DNA from: Rhodocyclaceae bacterium
Lineage (GTDB): Bacteria; Pseudomonadota; Gammaproteobacteria; Burkholderiales; Rhodocyclaceae
DNA: 64,000 nt
Assembly: GCA_013791905.1 (NCBI GenBank)
Contig: VMSX01000011.1
Location: forward strand, 248,001 to 312,000
Reading direction: 5' to 3'
Positions 29,513-38,246 of this stretch are shown here, piece after piece. Under the pieces are notes generated by a model. The model had not been told where the DNA came from and ran no database searches. It saw nothing but the letters and a program-made list of their open reading frames with translations. Each line of letters starts with the position of its first letter. The stretch's first letter is position 1. The translations under genes were made by a program, and so were the position numbers.

Positions 29513-29645
29513 GCCGCCGGGCCGCCCCAAGGCGAGACGACACGCGGCGTGAGCCGCAATCCGCGCCCAAGCCTGAACGGGGGGCACCCCGTAACAGATG
29601 AGCGCAGCGAGCAACAGTCACCTCCCCCGTGAGGGGGAGGCGGGG
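29513..29645. repeat. Family B repeat, extended copy, between ribF and amiC
   Basis: It begins GCCGCCGGGCCGCCCCAAG, contains GCGCAGCGAGCAA, and ends with a long palindrome CTCCCCCGTGAGGGGGAG and a G-rich run. At about 130 bp it is longer than the 71-bp copies in tsaE and valS. It lies in the non-coding gap of 29378-29655, where no ORF is credible. Confidence 0.7.
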
Positions 29646-29655
29646 AGGGGGTGGG

Positions 29656-30933
29656 TCAGTAAACGGCAGCCATCTTGGATCTGGCCAGTGCCGGGTTCTG
29701 CGCGAAATAGCCCCTGATGCCGGTCAGCAGGGCATCGGCCATCTTGTCCTGATAGGCATCGTCGACCAGACGCTTCTCTTCCTCGGGATTGGAGATGAAG
29801 GCGGTCTCGACCAGGATCGAGGGAATATCCGGCGCTTTCAGCACGGCAAAACCAGCCTGCTCGACATGCGGTTTGTGCAGGGTATTGATGCCGCCGATCT
29901 CGCCCAGTACCGACTTGGCGAGCTTGAGGCTGTCGTTCAGGGTCGCGGTTTGCGACAGGTCGAGCAGGGTGCGCGCGAGATGGGGGTCCTTGACGCCGTA
30001 GTTGACGCCACCGACCAGGTCGGCCGAATTCTCCCGGTTCGCCAGCCAGCGCGCCGCCGAACTCGATGCGCCATTTTCCGAGAGCACGAACACCGAGGAA
30101 CCGCGCGCAGTCGGTTTGACGAAGGCATCAGCATGTACCGAGATAAAAAGATCGGCGCGTACCCGCCGTGCCTTGCTGACCCGCTGGCTGAGGGGCACGA
30201 AGTAGTCGCCGTCGCGCGTCAATAAGGCCCGCATATTCGGTTCGGCGTCGATTTTTGCTTTCAGGCGACGGGAAATGGCCAGCGTCACGTTCTTTTCATA
30301 ACTGCCGCCGCGGCCGATCGCACCAGGGTCTTCACCGCCATGGCCGGGATCTATCACCACAGTGACGAGACGCTGAATGTCCGGCTGCTCACCCGGCTTG
30401 GCGGGCTTCTGCCCAGGCCGCACGACTGCCTGGCCGGAGTCGCGGTGTTTCTCGAGAAAGGCCATCAGCGGATCGGGCGGTTCGGCGGGATAGAGGTCGA
30501 GCACCAGACGGTGGCTGTAGTTGCCGACCGGCTTGAGACTGAAGACCTGCGGCTTCACCTCGCCCTTCAGTTCGATGACCAGTCGCACCACGTCGGGCTT
30601 GAAGCGGCCGGCGCGGATCAGGCGAATCTGCGGGTCGGCTTCGAGGATCTTGCCCGGCAGGCTTTGCAGCACCGAATTGAACTCGACTTCCTCGATATCG
30701 ACGACCAGCCGGTCAGGGTCTTTCAGCATCAGGTGCGAGACCTTCAGCGGCTGATCATGTTCAAGCGTGACGCGGGTGTAATCACTCGATGGCCAGACGC
30801 GCACTGCCAACAGGGTCGGCGCCGCCCTGCCCCACGCATTCGATGCGGCAAGTGGCGTGACCAGCAGCGTCAGGCTGGCGGAAGCAAAGCGGAGGATGTC
30901 GCGGCGAGAGAAGTTGGCAGCGCGCTCAACCAT
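29656..30933 (-). CDS. amiC: N-acetylmuramoyl-L-alanine amidase (AmiC-like)
   Basis: The 425-residue periplasmic enzyme cuts the amide bond of peptidoglycan during cell separation. It has a twin-arginine signal (SRRDILRFASASLTLL), an AMIN domain (about 35-150) that targets it to the septum, and a C-terminal Amidase_3 domain with VVIDPGHGGEDPGAIG, ISVHADAF and LVETAFISNPEEE holding the zinc ligands and catalytic glutamate. Its start overlaps tsaE by 64 bases, a common arrangement. The Tat signal agrees with the known export route of AmiC in other species. Confidence 0.95.
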   Translation of the reverse strand: MVERAANFSRRDILRFASASLTLLVTPLAASNAWGRAAPTLLAVRVWPSSDYTRVTLEHDQPLKVSHLMLKDPDRLVVDIEEVEFNSVLQSLPGKILEADPQIRLIRAGRFKPDVVRLVIELKGEVKPQVFSLKPVGNYSHRLVLDLYPAEPPDPLMAFLEKHRDSGQAVVRPGQKPAKPGEQPDIQRLVTVVIDPGHGGEDPGAIGRGGSYEKNVTLAISRRLKAKIDAEPNMRALLTRDGDYFVPLSQRVSKARRVRADLFISVHADAFVKPTARGSSVFVLSENGASSSAARWLANRENSADLVGGVNYGVKDPHLARTLLDLSQTATLNDSLKLAKSVLGEIGGINTLHKPHVEQAGFAVLKAPDIPSILVETAFISNPEEEKRLVDDAYQDKMADALLTGIRGYFAQNPALARSKMAAVY

Positions 30934-31469
30934 TGCTGCCCCCGCTCGCTGCCGGATTCGATGCTGGCATGCCGGCCAGGGCCGTCGTGCAGCAGCCTGA
31001 TGCGCAGGTCGGCGGCCGGCAGATAGGGTGCCGCCCGGTCAGGCCATTCGACCAGACAGACGGCATCTTCGGCAAAGTATTCGTCCAGTCCTGCATCAAG
31101 GAATTCTTCCGGCGTGTTGAATCTATAAAAATCAAAGTGATATAAGTTTAATCCAGAAACTACATAAGGTTCAACCAGTGTGTATGTGGGGCTTTTCGCC
31201 GTCCCGCCAAAGCCGACTTTTCGCAACAGTCCGCGCACGAGTGTTGTTTTTCCCGCACCGAGGTCGCCTTCGAGGTAAATGATCCCCCCCCGTAGACTCC
31301 GCTGCGCTTCGTCCTCCCCCCAGGGGGCCAGGAAACACTTGGGGCGGCCCGGCGTATTTCCTGTGACGGCCAACTGCATCAACCCTTGAGCCAAAGCGGC
31401 GCCCAGCGCGAGCGTCGCCACCTCGTCGGGCAACGACCATTCGCGGCAGGTATCATCGGTAGGATGCAT
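30870..31469 (-). CDS. tsaE: tRNA threonylcarbamoyladenosine ATPase TsaE with two repeat-derived segments
   Basis: The ATPase supports t6A synthesis on tRNAs. The Walker A motif is GDLGAGKTT (residues 68-76), followed by SPTYTLVEPY and LYHFDFYRF, all typical. The protein has 199 residues, longer than the usual 150-165. About 24 residues (39-62, from TPGRPKCFLAPW to LRGG) just before the Walker A strand are encoded by a family B repeat. Residues 84-91 read KVGFGGTA from a family A repeat and keep the family length there. The core motifs are intact, so it is probably functional. The C-terminal 21 codons overlap amiC. Its ATG shares the hexamer ATGCAT with the queG start on the other strand. Confidence 0.93.
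   Translation of the reverse strand: MHPTDDTCREWSLPDEVATLALGAALAQGLMQLAVTGNTPGRPKCFLAPWGEDEAQRSLRGGIIYLEGDLGAGKTTLVRGLLRKVGFGGTAKSPTYTLVEPYVVSGLNLYHFDFYRFNTPEEFLDAGLDEYFAEDAVCLVEWPDRAAPYLPAADLRIRLLHDGPGRHASIESGSERGQQWLSALPTSLAATSSALLPPA
31198..31221 (-). repeat. Family A repeat inside tsaE, sense, in frame
   Basis: On the minus strand it reads AAAAGTCGGC TTT GGCGGGACGGC, differing from the core at two positions. It encodes KVGFGGTA at residues 84-91 and replaces, rather than lengthens, the loop before SPTYTLVEPY. Confidence 0.8.
31284..31354 (-). repeat. Family B repeat inside tsaE, sense, in frame
   Basis: On the minus strand it runs from CGCCGGGCCGCCCCAAG through GGCCCCCTGGGGGGAG to CTACGGGGGGGG. 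It has the same 71-bp length as the copy in valS, and the two are identical except in an 18-bp variable part and a few bases. It encodes a segment from PGRPKCFLAPW to RSLRGG upstream of the Walker A motif. Confidence 0.9.
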
Positions 31470-32549
31470 GACTGGACGGGATTAAAAGAGAAGATTCGCG
31501 GTTGGGGCAAAGACCTGGGCTTTGCCGCCGTCGGCTTTGCTGACATTGACCTCAGCCCGGCCGAGGCAGGTTTGACGGACTGGCTGGCGGCCGGCTGCCA
31601 CGGCGAGATGGATTATATGGCCAGCCATGGCATGAAACGGGCGCGTCCGGCCGAGTTGCTGCCCGGCACCCGCGCGGTGATCACCTGCCGGATGGACTAT
31701 TTACCCTTTCCAGCCCCGGAACGCCGTTCCGCCAGTCCCGAAAAGGGGATCCCCTTCGGTCACGCCGACTTTTGCAATCCGGCCCAGGCGGTCATCTCCC
31801 GATATGCGCTGGGCCGCGATTACCACAAGCTGCTGCGCGCACGGCTGCAAAAGCTGGCCAACCGCATCGCTGCTGAGGTCGGTGAGTTCAGCTACCGCGT
31901 GTTCACCGATTCCGCACCGGTGATGGAGGTCGAGCTCGCCAGGAATGCTGGGCTGGGCTGGCGCGGCAAGCACACGCTGCTACTGACGCGCGAGGCCGGT
32001 TCGTGGTTTTTCCTCGGCGAGATATGTGTCGACCTGCCGCTGCCGGCGGATGGGCCGACCAGTGGCCACTGTGGCGACTGCACAGCCTGCCTCGACATCT
32101 GTCCGACACAAGCCTTTGTCGCGCCCTACCGCCTCGACGCGCGCCGCTGCATTTCCTACCTGACCATCGAGCTCAAGGGCAGCATTCCCGTCGAACTGCG
32201 ACCGCTCATGGGCAACCGCATCTATGGCTGCGATGATTGCCAGAGTGTCTGCCCATGGAACCGCTTTGCACCGCTGACACGCGAAGCGGACTTCGCGCCG
32301 CGCCATGGTCTCGACAATGCGGCATTGGTCGAGCTGTTTGCCTGGAGCGAGGATGAATTCAACGCACGGCTGGCGGGTTCGCCGATTCGTCGCATCGGCC
32401 ACGAGCGCTGGCTGCGCAATATTGCCGTCGCCCTGGGAAATGCGTCTCCCGCGCCTGAAGCTAGAATCGCCCTGCTTGCACGCACCGGGCACGCGTCAGC
32501 GCTGGTGCGTGAGCATGTGAGCTGGGCGCTGTCCCGTTACCCGGGTTGA
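31464..32549 (+). CDS. queG: Epoxyqueuosine reductase
   Basis: The 361-residue cobalamin-dependent enzyme makes queuosine from epoxyqueuosine in tRNA. It has two 4Fe-4S motifs, CGDCTACLDICPTQAF and GCDDCQSVCPWN, the family sequence AVISRYALGRDYHK, and a HEAT-like C-terminal part (GHERWLRNIAVALGNA). Residues 87-103 are encoded by an antisense long-form family A repeat, giving about 17-20 extra residues compared with the usual short link between RMDYLP and the YALGRDYHK region. The ATG at 31464 overlaps the tsaE start. The Shine-Dalgarno match (GGTAGG) is too close to be good, so the start is the least certain part. Confidence 0.94.
   Translation: MHDWTGLKEKIRGWGKDLGFAAVGFADIDLSPAEAGLTDWLAAGCHGEMDYMASHGMKRARPAELLPGTRAVITCRMDYLPFPAPERRSASPEKGIPFGHADFCNPAQAVISRYALGRDYHKLLRARLQKLANRIAAEVGEFSYRVFTDSAPVMEVELARNAGLGWRGKHTLLLTREAGSWFFLGEICVDLPLPADGPTSGHCGDCTACLDICPTQAFVAPYRLDARRCISYLTIELKGSIPVELRPLMGNRIYGCDDCQSVCPWNRFAPLTREADFAPRHGLDNAALVELFAWSEDEFNARLAGSPIRRIGHERWLRNIAVALGNASPAPEARIALLARTGHASALVREHVSWALSRYPG
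31722..31773 (-). repeat. Family A repeat, long form, inside queG, antisense
   Basis: The plus strand reads CGCCGTTCCGCCAG, then TCCCGAAAAGG GGATCCCCTTCGGTCAC, then GCCGACTTTT. Read on the minus strand this is the same long form as at 317-366. The middle holds the perfect palindrome AAGGGGATCCCCTT. It encodes residues 87-103 of QueG (about RRSASPEKGIPFGHADF) without a frameshift. Confidence 0.85.
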
Positions 32550-33391
32550 TCGCCTGTGGCGATGGGCCGCGACGGATCGCTGCACCACTCGCTCCACGAT
32601 CCCGCATACAGTTTCGATCCGCAGAGTCCGGCAACCTCCATCGCCAGCAGATTGTGGCAAGCGGTAACGCCCGAACCACACTGTTGCACGACATTTTTCG
32701 GGTCGCGGCCATTGAGCAGATCGTCAAACTCGGCACGTAGTTCGTCCACCGGCTTGAAGAAGCAGCCTGGATCATCCAGGTTGTCGAAATAAAAGCGGTT
32801 CTCGGCACCGGGAATGTGGCCGGCGACCGGATCCAGAGTTTCATTTTCGCCGGCAAACCGGTCCTCGCTGCGTGCATCGAGAATCAGCATTTCCGGCGCA
32901 TGCAGCTTGGCGAGCACTTCGGCAGTTGCGACGATTTCGTCGCGCGGACGCGGCACAAACTGCTCTGCCGTCACCTTGCGCACCTCGATTTCCAGCGGCA
33001 GTTTGGCGCGGCGCCAGCCCGGCAGGCCACCGTCAAGCACGGCAACCTTGTCGTGGCCCAACCAGCGCAACATCCACCACAGTCGCGCTGCGAAGATCCC
33101 GCTTTCATTGTCGTAAGCCACCACCTGGGTGTCGGCACCGACACCACAGGCGCTCATCAGCGCTGCGAAGGTGGCGACGTCGGGCAGCGGGTGGCGCCCG
33201 TTGCTGCCGGTCTTAGTGCCCGACAGGTCGCGGTCCAGGTGCAGAAACAACGCGCCGGGAATGTGCCCCTTGGCGTAAGCCTGCAGGCCGTAATCGAGAT
33301 TCTGCAAATCGTGCCGACAGTCGAACACGCGCCAGGCTGGATCATCAGTATGCGCAGCGAGGCTATCGACGCTAACCAGTTTGTCGAACAT
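32537..33391 (-). CDS. sseA: Sulfurtransferase (rhodanese / 3-mercaptopyruvate type)
   Basis: The 284-residue protein has two rhodanese domains. The N-terminal one (about 5-130, with VFDCRHDL, GHIPGALFLHLDRDLSG and GGLPGWRRAKLP) is the inactive structural copy. The C-terminal one has LDARSEDRFAGENETLDPVAGHIPGA and the active-site loop QCGSGVTACHN with the persulfide cysteine. The loop CGSGVT is nearer to mercaptopyruvate sulfurtransferases than to thiosulfate rhodaneses (CRxGxR/T), but the donor cannot be fixed. I chose the ATG at 33391, which overlaps the stop of the upstream gene as TGATG and has GGAG eight bases before it. Confidence 0.92.
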   Translation of the reverse strand: MFDKLVSVDSLAAHTDDPAWRVFDCRHDLQNLDYGLQAYAKGHIPGALFLHLDRDLSGTKTGSNGRHPLPDVATFAALMSACGVGADTQVVAYDNESGIFAARLWWMLRWLGHDKVAVLDGGLPGWRRAKLPLEIEVRKVTAEQFVPRPRDEIVATAEVLAKLHAPEMLILDARSEDRFAGENETLDPVAGHIPGAENRFYFDNLDDPGCFFKPVDELRAEFDDLLNGRDPKNVVQQCGSGVTACHNLLAMEVAGLCGSKLYAGSWSEWCSDPSRPIATGDQPG

Positions 33392-33744
33392 CAATCATTC
33401 TCCACCGTGAGCCAGGTACGTGCTTCAGCGGGGTCATCGAAGACCCGCAGGTCGGCACTGACAAACAATTGTTCCAGCCAGGCGCTCCAGGCCACCCATT
33501 GGCTGTCGGTGACGACGGCAATGCGCCGAAAGTCGCCGCCATGGATGCGGGAGAACTTGATTTCCTCCCATGCCATGTCGACAGTGAAGTCGGCCATTTC
33601 TGTCAGATCGAACAGCAGATCCAAGGTGCCGTCGAAACGGCCGTCGGTTAACACATACTCCTCGAACTCGCGAAAATCGTCGAGGGTGAATTCGCCCATC
33701 ACGGCCACTGTAACGAGGCGCTGGGTGTGATCGATGGTAATCAT
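33391..33744 (-). CDS. SpoIIAA/STAS-like protein
   Basis: The 117-residue protein starts MITIDHTQRLVTVAVMGEFTLDDFREFEEYV and continues LDLLFDLTEMADFTVDMAWEEIKF, a strand-helix pattern of the SpoIIAA-like (STAS fold) family. No phosphorylation-site serine typical of anti-anti-sigma factors is evident. It is translationally coupled to the sulfurtransferase gene downstream. The ATG at 33744 has GGAG ten bases upstream. Function unknown; a sensing or scaffolding role is a guess. Confidence 0.72.
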   Translation of the reverse strand: MITIDHTQRLVTVAVMGEFTLDDFREFEEYVLTDGRFDGTLDLLFDLTEMADFTVDMAWEEIKFSRIHGGDFRRIAVVTDSQWVAWSAWLEQLFVSADLRVFDDPAEARTWLTVEND

Positions 33745-33801
33745 TGCTTGGCAATCTCCTCGGCCATAAGCATATTGCAAGGGGGTCTGAGTATAGCCAA
33801 T

Positions 33802-33831
33802 TTGACCTTAGCGGTCGCCATAGGCTATTTT
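33802..33831 (+). promoter_or_regulatory. Candidate sigma-70 promoter of xseB-ispA-dxs
   Basis: TTGACC (33802-33807) and TATTTT (33826-33831) are 18 bp apart, 28 bp before the xseB ATG. No Shine-Dalgarno site precedes xseB. Confidence 0.45.
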
Positions 33832-33859
33832 TACGGGTTCGCGTGCAAAATACCCCCCG

Positions 33860-34117
33860 ATGAAAGCTCCAAACACCAAGCCTCCCGCCTCTTTTGAGGC
33901 CGCCCTGCAGGAACTCGAAAGTATTGTCCAGACCCTGGAAGGTGGTGGTGCGCCACTTGAGGATTCGCTGAAAGCCTACGAACGCGGCATGGGGCTGCTT
34001 AATTTCTGCCAGGCCACACTGGGCCAAGCCGAGCAGAAGATCCGCATACTCGACAAAGGCGCTCTGCATGACCTTGGTGAAGTTCCGCCGACAAACTCCG
34101 CAGGCGAGCCTTCTTGA
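33860..34117 (+). CDS. xseB: Exodeoxyribonuclease VII small subunit
   Basis: The 85-residue protein is the usual size. SFEAALQELESIVQTLEGGGAPLEDSLKAYERG is the family helix hairpin, and LGQAEQKIRIL the C-terminal helix. With XseA (not in this window) it makes exonuclease VII, which degrades single-stranded DNA. Its TGA overlaps the TTG start of ispA. The order xseB-ispA-dxs is conserved in proteobacteria. Confidence 0.96.
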   Translation: MKAPNTKPPASFEAALQELESIVQTLEGGGAPLEDSLKAYERGMGLLNFCQATLGQAEQKIRILDKGALHDLGEVPPTNSAGEPS

Positions 34118-35004
34118 GCGAGTCATTTGCCTCCTGGATGGCCATGATTCAGCGCCGCACCGAGGTGGCGCTGGCACGCTGCCTTCCGCCTGATACCACT
34201 GCGCCAGCACGCCTCCACGGAGCCATGCGCTATAGCGTGCTGGGCGGCGGCAAACGCATGCGTCCGCTGTTGTGTCATGCGGCCGGCGAAGCACTTGGGG
34301 CCGACCCGCAGCGCGTCGACGTTGCCGCCTGTGCAGTTGAACTCATCCACACCTATTCGCTGGTCCACGACGACCTGCCTTGCATGGATAACGATGTGCT
34401 GCGTCGGGGTCGCCCAACTTGCCATGTTGAGTACGATGAAGCCACCGCCTTGCTGGTCGGCGATGCCCTGCAGACACTTGCCTTTCAGTTGCTCGCCGAA
34501 CAATCCGCCGCACCCACCCCTGAACGCCAACTGCAGATGTTGACCTTACTGGCGCAGTCCGCCGGCTCGCGCGGCATGGCTGGGGGGCAGGCGATTGATC
34601 TGGCCGCAATCGGCATGGCTTTATCGCTCGAAGAACTTGAATTCATGCACATCCACAAAACCGGTGCGCTGATTCGTGCCGCCGTTTTGCTGGGGGCGCA
34701 CGCGGGGGGATCCGACGACACGAGCCTGCAATCGCTCGGCCACTTTGCCAACCGCGCCGGCCTGCTGTTTCAGGTGGTGGATGACATACTCGATGCCGAG
34801 GGCAGCACCGTCACCCTGGGCAAGACTGCCGGCAAGGACGCCGCGCAGGACAAACCCACCTATGTCAGCATGCTCGGACTGCCTCGCGCCAAGGAACTCG
34901 CAGGGCGTTTGCGTGCGGAGGCGCATGACGCACTAGGCCTTTGCCCGACCGACACATCACGACTCCATGCCTTGGCCGATTACATCGTAGATCGAAACTT
35001 CTGA
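34114..35004 (+). CDS. ispA: Farnesyl diphosphate synthase
   Basis: The 296-residue trans-prenyltransferase makes FPP (C15) from IPP and DMAPP. The first aspartate-rich motif is [10 protein letters not shown] and the second is [12 protein letters not shown]. The small residue pattern before the first motif ([13 protein letters not shown]) fits a C15 product. The start is TTG at 34114, overlapping the xseB stop as TTGA; no better ATG gives the conserved N-terminus. It uses the products of the Dxs-IspH pathway encoded nearby. Confidence 0.94.
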   Translation: MSESFASWMAMIQRRTEVALARCLPPDTTAPARLHGAMRYSVLGGGKRMRPLLCHAAGEALGADPQRVDVAACAVELIHTYSLVHDDLPCMDNDVLRRGRPTCHVEYDEATALLVGDALQTLAFQLLAEQSAAPTPERQLQMLTLLAQSAGSRGMAGGQAIDLAAIGMALSLEELEFMHIHKTGALIRAAVLLGAHAGGSDDTSLQSLGHFANRAGLLFQVVDDILDAEGSTVTLGKTAGKDAAQDKPTYVSMLGLPRAKELAGRLRAEAHDALGLCPTDTSRLHALADYIVDRNF

Positions 35005-35006
35005 AC

Positions 35007-36863
35007 ATGCCCTTTGCCTTGCTTGACACCATCACCGACCCGGCCGACCTGCGGCAGTTGCCGCGCGAGCAATTACACGCGCTTGCCGAAGAGTTGCGCG
35101 CATTCCTGCTCGATTCGGTGGCCAGGACAGGCGGACACCTGTCGTCGAATCTCGGCACCATCGAACTCACGATTGCCTTGCATTACGTATTCGACACGCC
35201 CACAGATCGACTGGTGTGGGATGTCGGCCATCAGACCTACGCACACAAGGTACTCACGGGCAGGCGCGCGGGCATGGCACGCCTGCGCACCAAGGATGGC
35301 GTGTCGGGTTTCCCGCGGCGCGATGAGAGCACCTACGACACCTTCGGGGTCGGACACTCCTCCACCTCGATTTCGGCCGCTCTCGGCATGGCAGTCGCGG
35401 CACGCGACAAGGGTGAGGAGCGACGCGTCGTCGCCATCATTGGCGATGGCGCCATGTCAGCCGGCCAGGCCTTCGAGGCGCTCAACAATGCCGGAGTAGT
35501 TGATGCCAACCTGCTGGTCATCCTCAACGACAACGACATGTCGATCTCGCAGCCGGTCGGCGCGCTCAACAAATACCTCGCGCGCCTGCTTTCAGGGCGC
35601 ACCTTCAATGCTGCCCGCCGCGCCGGCGAAAAAGTCTTGTCGATGGCGCCGCCCTTGCTGCAACTGGCCAGGCGCGCCGAGGAACACGTCAAGGGCATGT
35701 TCGTGCCCGGCACGTTGTTTGAGGAGCTTGGCTTCAACTACATCGGCCCGATTGACGGCCATGACCTCGATTCACTGATCCCGACCCTGCAGAACCTGCG
35801 CGAGCTGAAAGGCCCGCAATTCCTGCACGTCATCACCCGCAAAGGTCAGGGCTACAAGCTGGCCGAGGTCGATCCGGTGCTCTACCACGGCGTTTCCAAG
35901 TTTGACGCATCCAACGGCATCCAATCGGGTAAAGGTGGTGGCAAGCTCAGCTTCACGAAGGTGTTTGGCGATTGGCTGTGCGACATGGCTGATGCGGACA
36001 CGCGGCTGGTCGGCATCACGCCGGCCATGTGCGAAGGCTCGGGCATGACCCGTTTTGCCGAGACGTTCCCCGAGCGCTACCACGATGTCGGCATTGCCGA
36101 GCAGCATGCACTGACCTTTGCCGCCGGACTAGCCTGCGAGGGCATGAAACCGGTGGTGGCGATCTACTCGACTTTCCTGCAGCGCGCCTACGACCAATTG
36201 ATTCACGACATCGCCCTGCAGAATCTCGATGTCACCTTTGCCATCGACCGTGGCGGCCTGGTCGGTGCCGATGGAGCAACCCATCAGGGCGCCTTCGATC
36301 TGTCGTACCTCACCTGCATTCCGAACATGGTGGTCATGACACCCGCCGACGAAGCAGAATGCCGCCAGATGCTGACCACCGCTTACCACCATCCGGGCCC
36401 GGCAGCTGTGCGCTATCCGCGCGGCAGCGGTGCCGGCGTCCCGCCAGCGCCGACTCTCGACAGTCTGCCGCTAGGCAAGGGCGAGATTCGCCGGCGTGGG
36501 AAATCGGTGGCGATTCTCGCCTTTGGTACCTTACTGACCGCCGCCCTGAAAGCCGCCGAGTCACTTGACGCCACCGTCGCCAACATGCGCTTCGTCAAGC
36601 CACTGGACCTGGCGCTGGTCCGCGAACTGGCACAAACCCATGACCTGCTGGTAACGCTCGAAGAAAATGCCGTGATCGGCGGTGCCGGTTCCGAAGTCGC
36701 GCGTGCGCTGGAAAGCATGGGCATCCTCAAACCTTTGTTGCGCCTAGGCTTGCCCGATAGTTTCATCGAACACGGCGAGCAGGGCGAAATGCTGGCAGAA
36801 ATTGGCCTGGACTCAAATGCCCTGGCCGAACGCATCAAAATTCATCAACAATCCATTACTTGA
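35007..36863 (+). CDS. dxs: 1-deoxy-D-xylulose-5-phosphate synthase
   Basis: The 618-residue thiamine diphosphate enzyme starts the MEP pathway. The ThDP motif is [18 protein letters not shown], the N-terminal substrate histidine lies in [15 protein letters not shown], and the transketolase-like domain has [14 protein letters not shown] and [16 protein letters not shown] chose the ATG at 35007, two bases after ispA. Residues 477-483 (GVPPAPT) are encoded by an antisense family A repeat, at the loop where relatives read something like GVGVELTP. The change is about one residue in length. Confidence 0.96.
   Translation: MPFALLDTITDPADLRQLPREQLHALAEELRAFLLDSVARTGGHLSSNLGTIELTIALHYVFDTPTDRLVWDVGHQTYAHKVLTGRRAGMARLRTKDGVSGFPRRDESTYDTFGVGHSSTSISAALGMAVAARDKGEERRVVAIIGDGAMSAGQAFEALNNAGVVDANLLVILNDNDMSISQPVGALNKYLARLLSGRTFNAARRAGEKVLSMAPPLLQLARRAEEHVKGMFVPGTLFEELGFNYIGPIDGHDLDSLIPTLQNLRELKGPQFLHVITRKGQGYKLAEVDPVLYHGVSKFDASNGIQSGKGGGKLSFTKVFGDWLCDMADADTRLVGITPAMCEGSGMTRFAETFPERYHDVGIAEQHALTFAAGLACEGMKPVVAIYSTFLQRAYDQLIHDIALQNLDVTFAIDRGGLVGADGATHQGAFDLSYLTCIPNMVVMTPADEAECRQMLTTAYHHPGPAAVRYPRGSGAGVPPAPTLDSLPLGKGEIRRRGKSVAILAFGTLLTAALKAAESLDATVANMRFVKPLDLALVRELAQTHDLLVTLEENAVIGGAGSEVARALESMGILKPLLRLGLPDSFIEHGEQGEMLAEIGLDSNALAERIKIHQQSIT
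36435..36455 (-). repeat. Family A repeat inside dxs, antisense, truncated
   Basis: The plus strand reads GGCGTCCCGCCA then GCGCCGACT, 20 of 21 positions matching the reverse of the core. The AAAA end is missing (CTCGA instead of TTTT). Confidence 0.7.
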
Positions 36864-36888
36864 GTAATTTTGTCGGGAATGTTATAGT
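36860..36888 (+). promoter_or_regulatory. Candidate sigma-70 promoter of folE2
   Basis: TTGAGT (36860-36865) and TATAGT (36883-36888) are 17 bp apart; the -35 overlaps the dxs stop codon. Initiation about seven bases after the -10 would leave a leader of some 48 nt before the folE2 ATG at 36943. Confidence 0.6.
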
Positions 36889-36942
36889 GGCGTGGCCAAC
36901 GAGGCGGTTCGGATTCGATCGATCAGCCTTTCAACCAACTCC

Positions 36943-37761
36943 ATGAAAGACCAGCCCGTGAACCTGAAAGACATCATGGCCATACCTGACGTTCAATCCA
37001 GCCGCGACTCGCGCCAGTTACCGATCGACAAGGTCGGCATCAAATCCATTCGCCATCCCGTCAAGGTGCTGGACAAGAATGGCGGGGTGCAAAACACAAT
37101 TGCCACCTTCAACATGTATGTCGGGTTGCCCCACAACTTCAAGGGGACCCACATGTCGCGCTTCGTCGAAATTCTCAACACCCACGAACGTGAGATTTCT
37201 GTCGAGAGTTTCGAGTCGATGCTGCGCGAGATGGTGAAGCGCCTGGAAGCGGAGACCGGTCATCTGGAAATGAGCTTCCCCTATTTCATCAACAAGGAAG
37301 CGCCCGCCTCGAAGGTCAAGAGCCTGATGGACTACGAGGTGACGTTCATTGGGGAAATCCTCCCTGGCGATATCTACCGCCAGACCACACGTGTCGTCGT
37401 GCCAGCCACCAGCCTGTGCCCCTGCTCGAAAAAGATTTCCGATCGCGGCGCCCATAACCAGCGCTCGCACATCACCATCACCGCCATTACCAATAGCTTC
37501 GTCTGGATCGAGGAGCTGGTACGGGTGGCCGAAACGCAGGCTTCCTGCGAACTCTACGGGCTTCTGAAGCGTCCTGACGAAAAGCTCATCACCGAGCGCG
37601 CCTACGACAATCCGAAATTTGTCGAGGACATCGTACGTGATGTGGCTGGGGTGTTGAATGCCGATTCCCGCATTGATGCTTACGTCGTCGAATCGGAGAA
37701 CTTCGAATCAATCCACAACCATTCGGCCTACGCACTCATTGAGCGCGATAAAACCGTCTGA
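36943..37761 (+). CDS. folE2: GTP cyclohydrolase FolE2 (type IB)
   Basis: The 272-residue enzyme turns GTP into dihydroneopterin triphosphate for folate and queuosine-type pathways. The family sequence [27 protein letters not shown] and the metal-site motif [22 protein letters not shown] are clear. Type IB enzymes can use metals other than zinc. I chose the ATG at 36943, since a strong promoter ends at 36888 and an upstream GTG at 36892 would lie at its start point. It follows dxs but has its own promoter. A long bidirectional terminator follows. Confidence 0.94.
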   Translation: MKDQPVNLKDIMAIPDVQSSRDSRQLPIDKVGIKSIRHPVKVLDKNGGVQNTIATFNMYVGLPHNFKGTHMSRFVEILNTHEREISVESFESMLREMVKRLEAETGHLEMSFPYFINKEAPASKVKSLMDYEVTFIGEILPGDIYRQTTRVVVPATSLCPCSKKISDRGAHNQRSHITITAITNSFVWIEELVRVAETQASCELYGLLKRPDEKLITERAYDNPKFVEDIVRDVAGVLNADSRIDAYVVESENFESIHNHSAYALIERDKTV

Positions 37762-37775
37762 CACAGCCGATACAG

Positions 37776-37815
37776 GCCAGCAAAAAGGGACGCCGTAGCG
37801 TCCCTTTTTGCTGGC
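37776..37815. terminator. Bidirectional terminator between folE2 and rplS
   Basis: An 18-bp perfect stem, GCCAGCAAAAAGGGACGC with its complement, closes on a CGTA loop. The A and T runs serve both folE2 (plus) and rplS (minus). Confidence 0.9.
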
Positions 37816-37841
37816 ACAGACATTAGTCTGCTCAGAAAAAC

Positions 37842-38219
37842 TCACTCTTTGACAGCAACAACCCGTCTGGTGAGCTTTTCCTTGATGCGCGCCGACTTGC
37901 CGGAACGGTCGCGCAGATAGTAAAGCTTGGCGCGCCGTACATCGCCGCGCCGCTTCACCTCGATGCTCGCCACCAGCGGAGAATAAGTCTGGAAGGTGCG
38001 TTCGACGCCCTCGCCCGACGAAATCTTGCGTACGATGAAACCGGAATTGAGGCCGCGGTTGCGCTTGGCAATCACCACACCTTCAAATGCCTGAACGCGC
38101 TTACGCTCGCCTTCCACCACGTTGACGTTGACGACTACCGTGTCGCCAGGAGCGAATTCCGGGATGATTTTGCCCAGACGCTCAATCTCTTCTTGTTCCA
38201 GTTGCTGAATCAGGTTCAT
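37842..38219 (-). CDS. rplS: 50S ribosomal protein L19
   Basis: The 125-residue protein has the L19 sequences [37 protein letters not shown] and [27 protein letters not shown]. It is last in rpsP-rimM-trmD-rplS, an operon conserved across proteobacteria. L19 sits at the 30S-50S interface. A strong terminator follows. Confidence 0.98.
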   Translation of the reverse strand: MNLIQQLEQEEIERLGKIIPEFAPGDTVVVNVNVVEGERKRVQAFEGVVIAKRNRGLNSGFIVRKISSGEGVERTFQTYSPLVASIEVKRRGDVRRAKLYYLRDRSGKSARIKEKLTRRVVAVKE

Positions 38220-38246
38220 GTCGTTTTCTCCAGATCTAAGCTTGTT

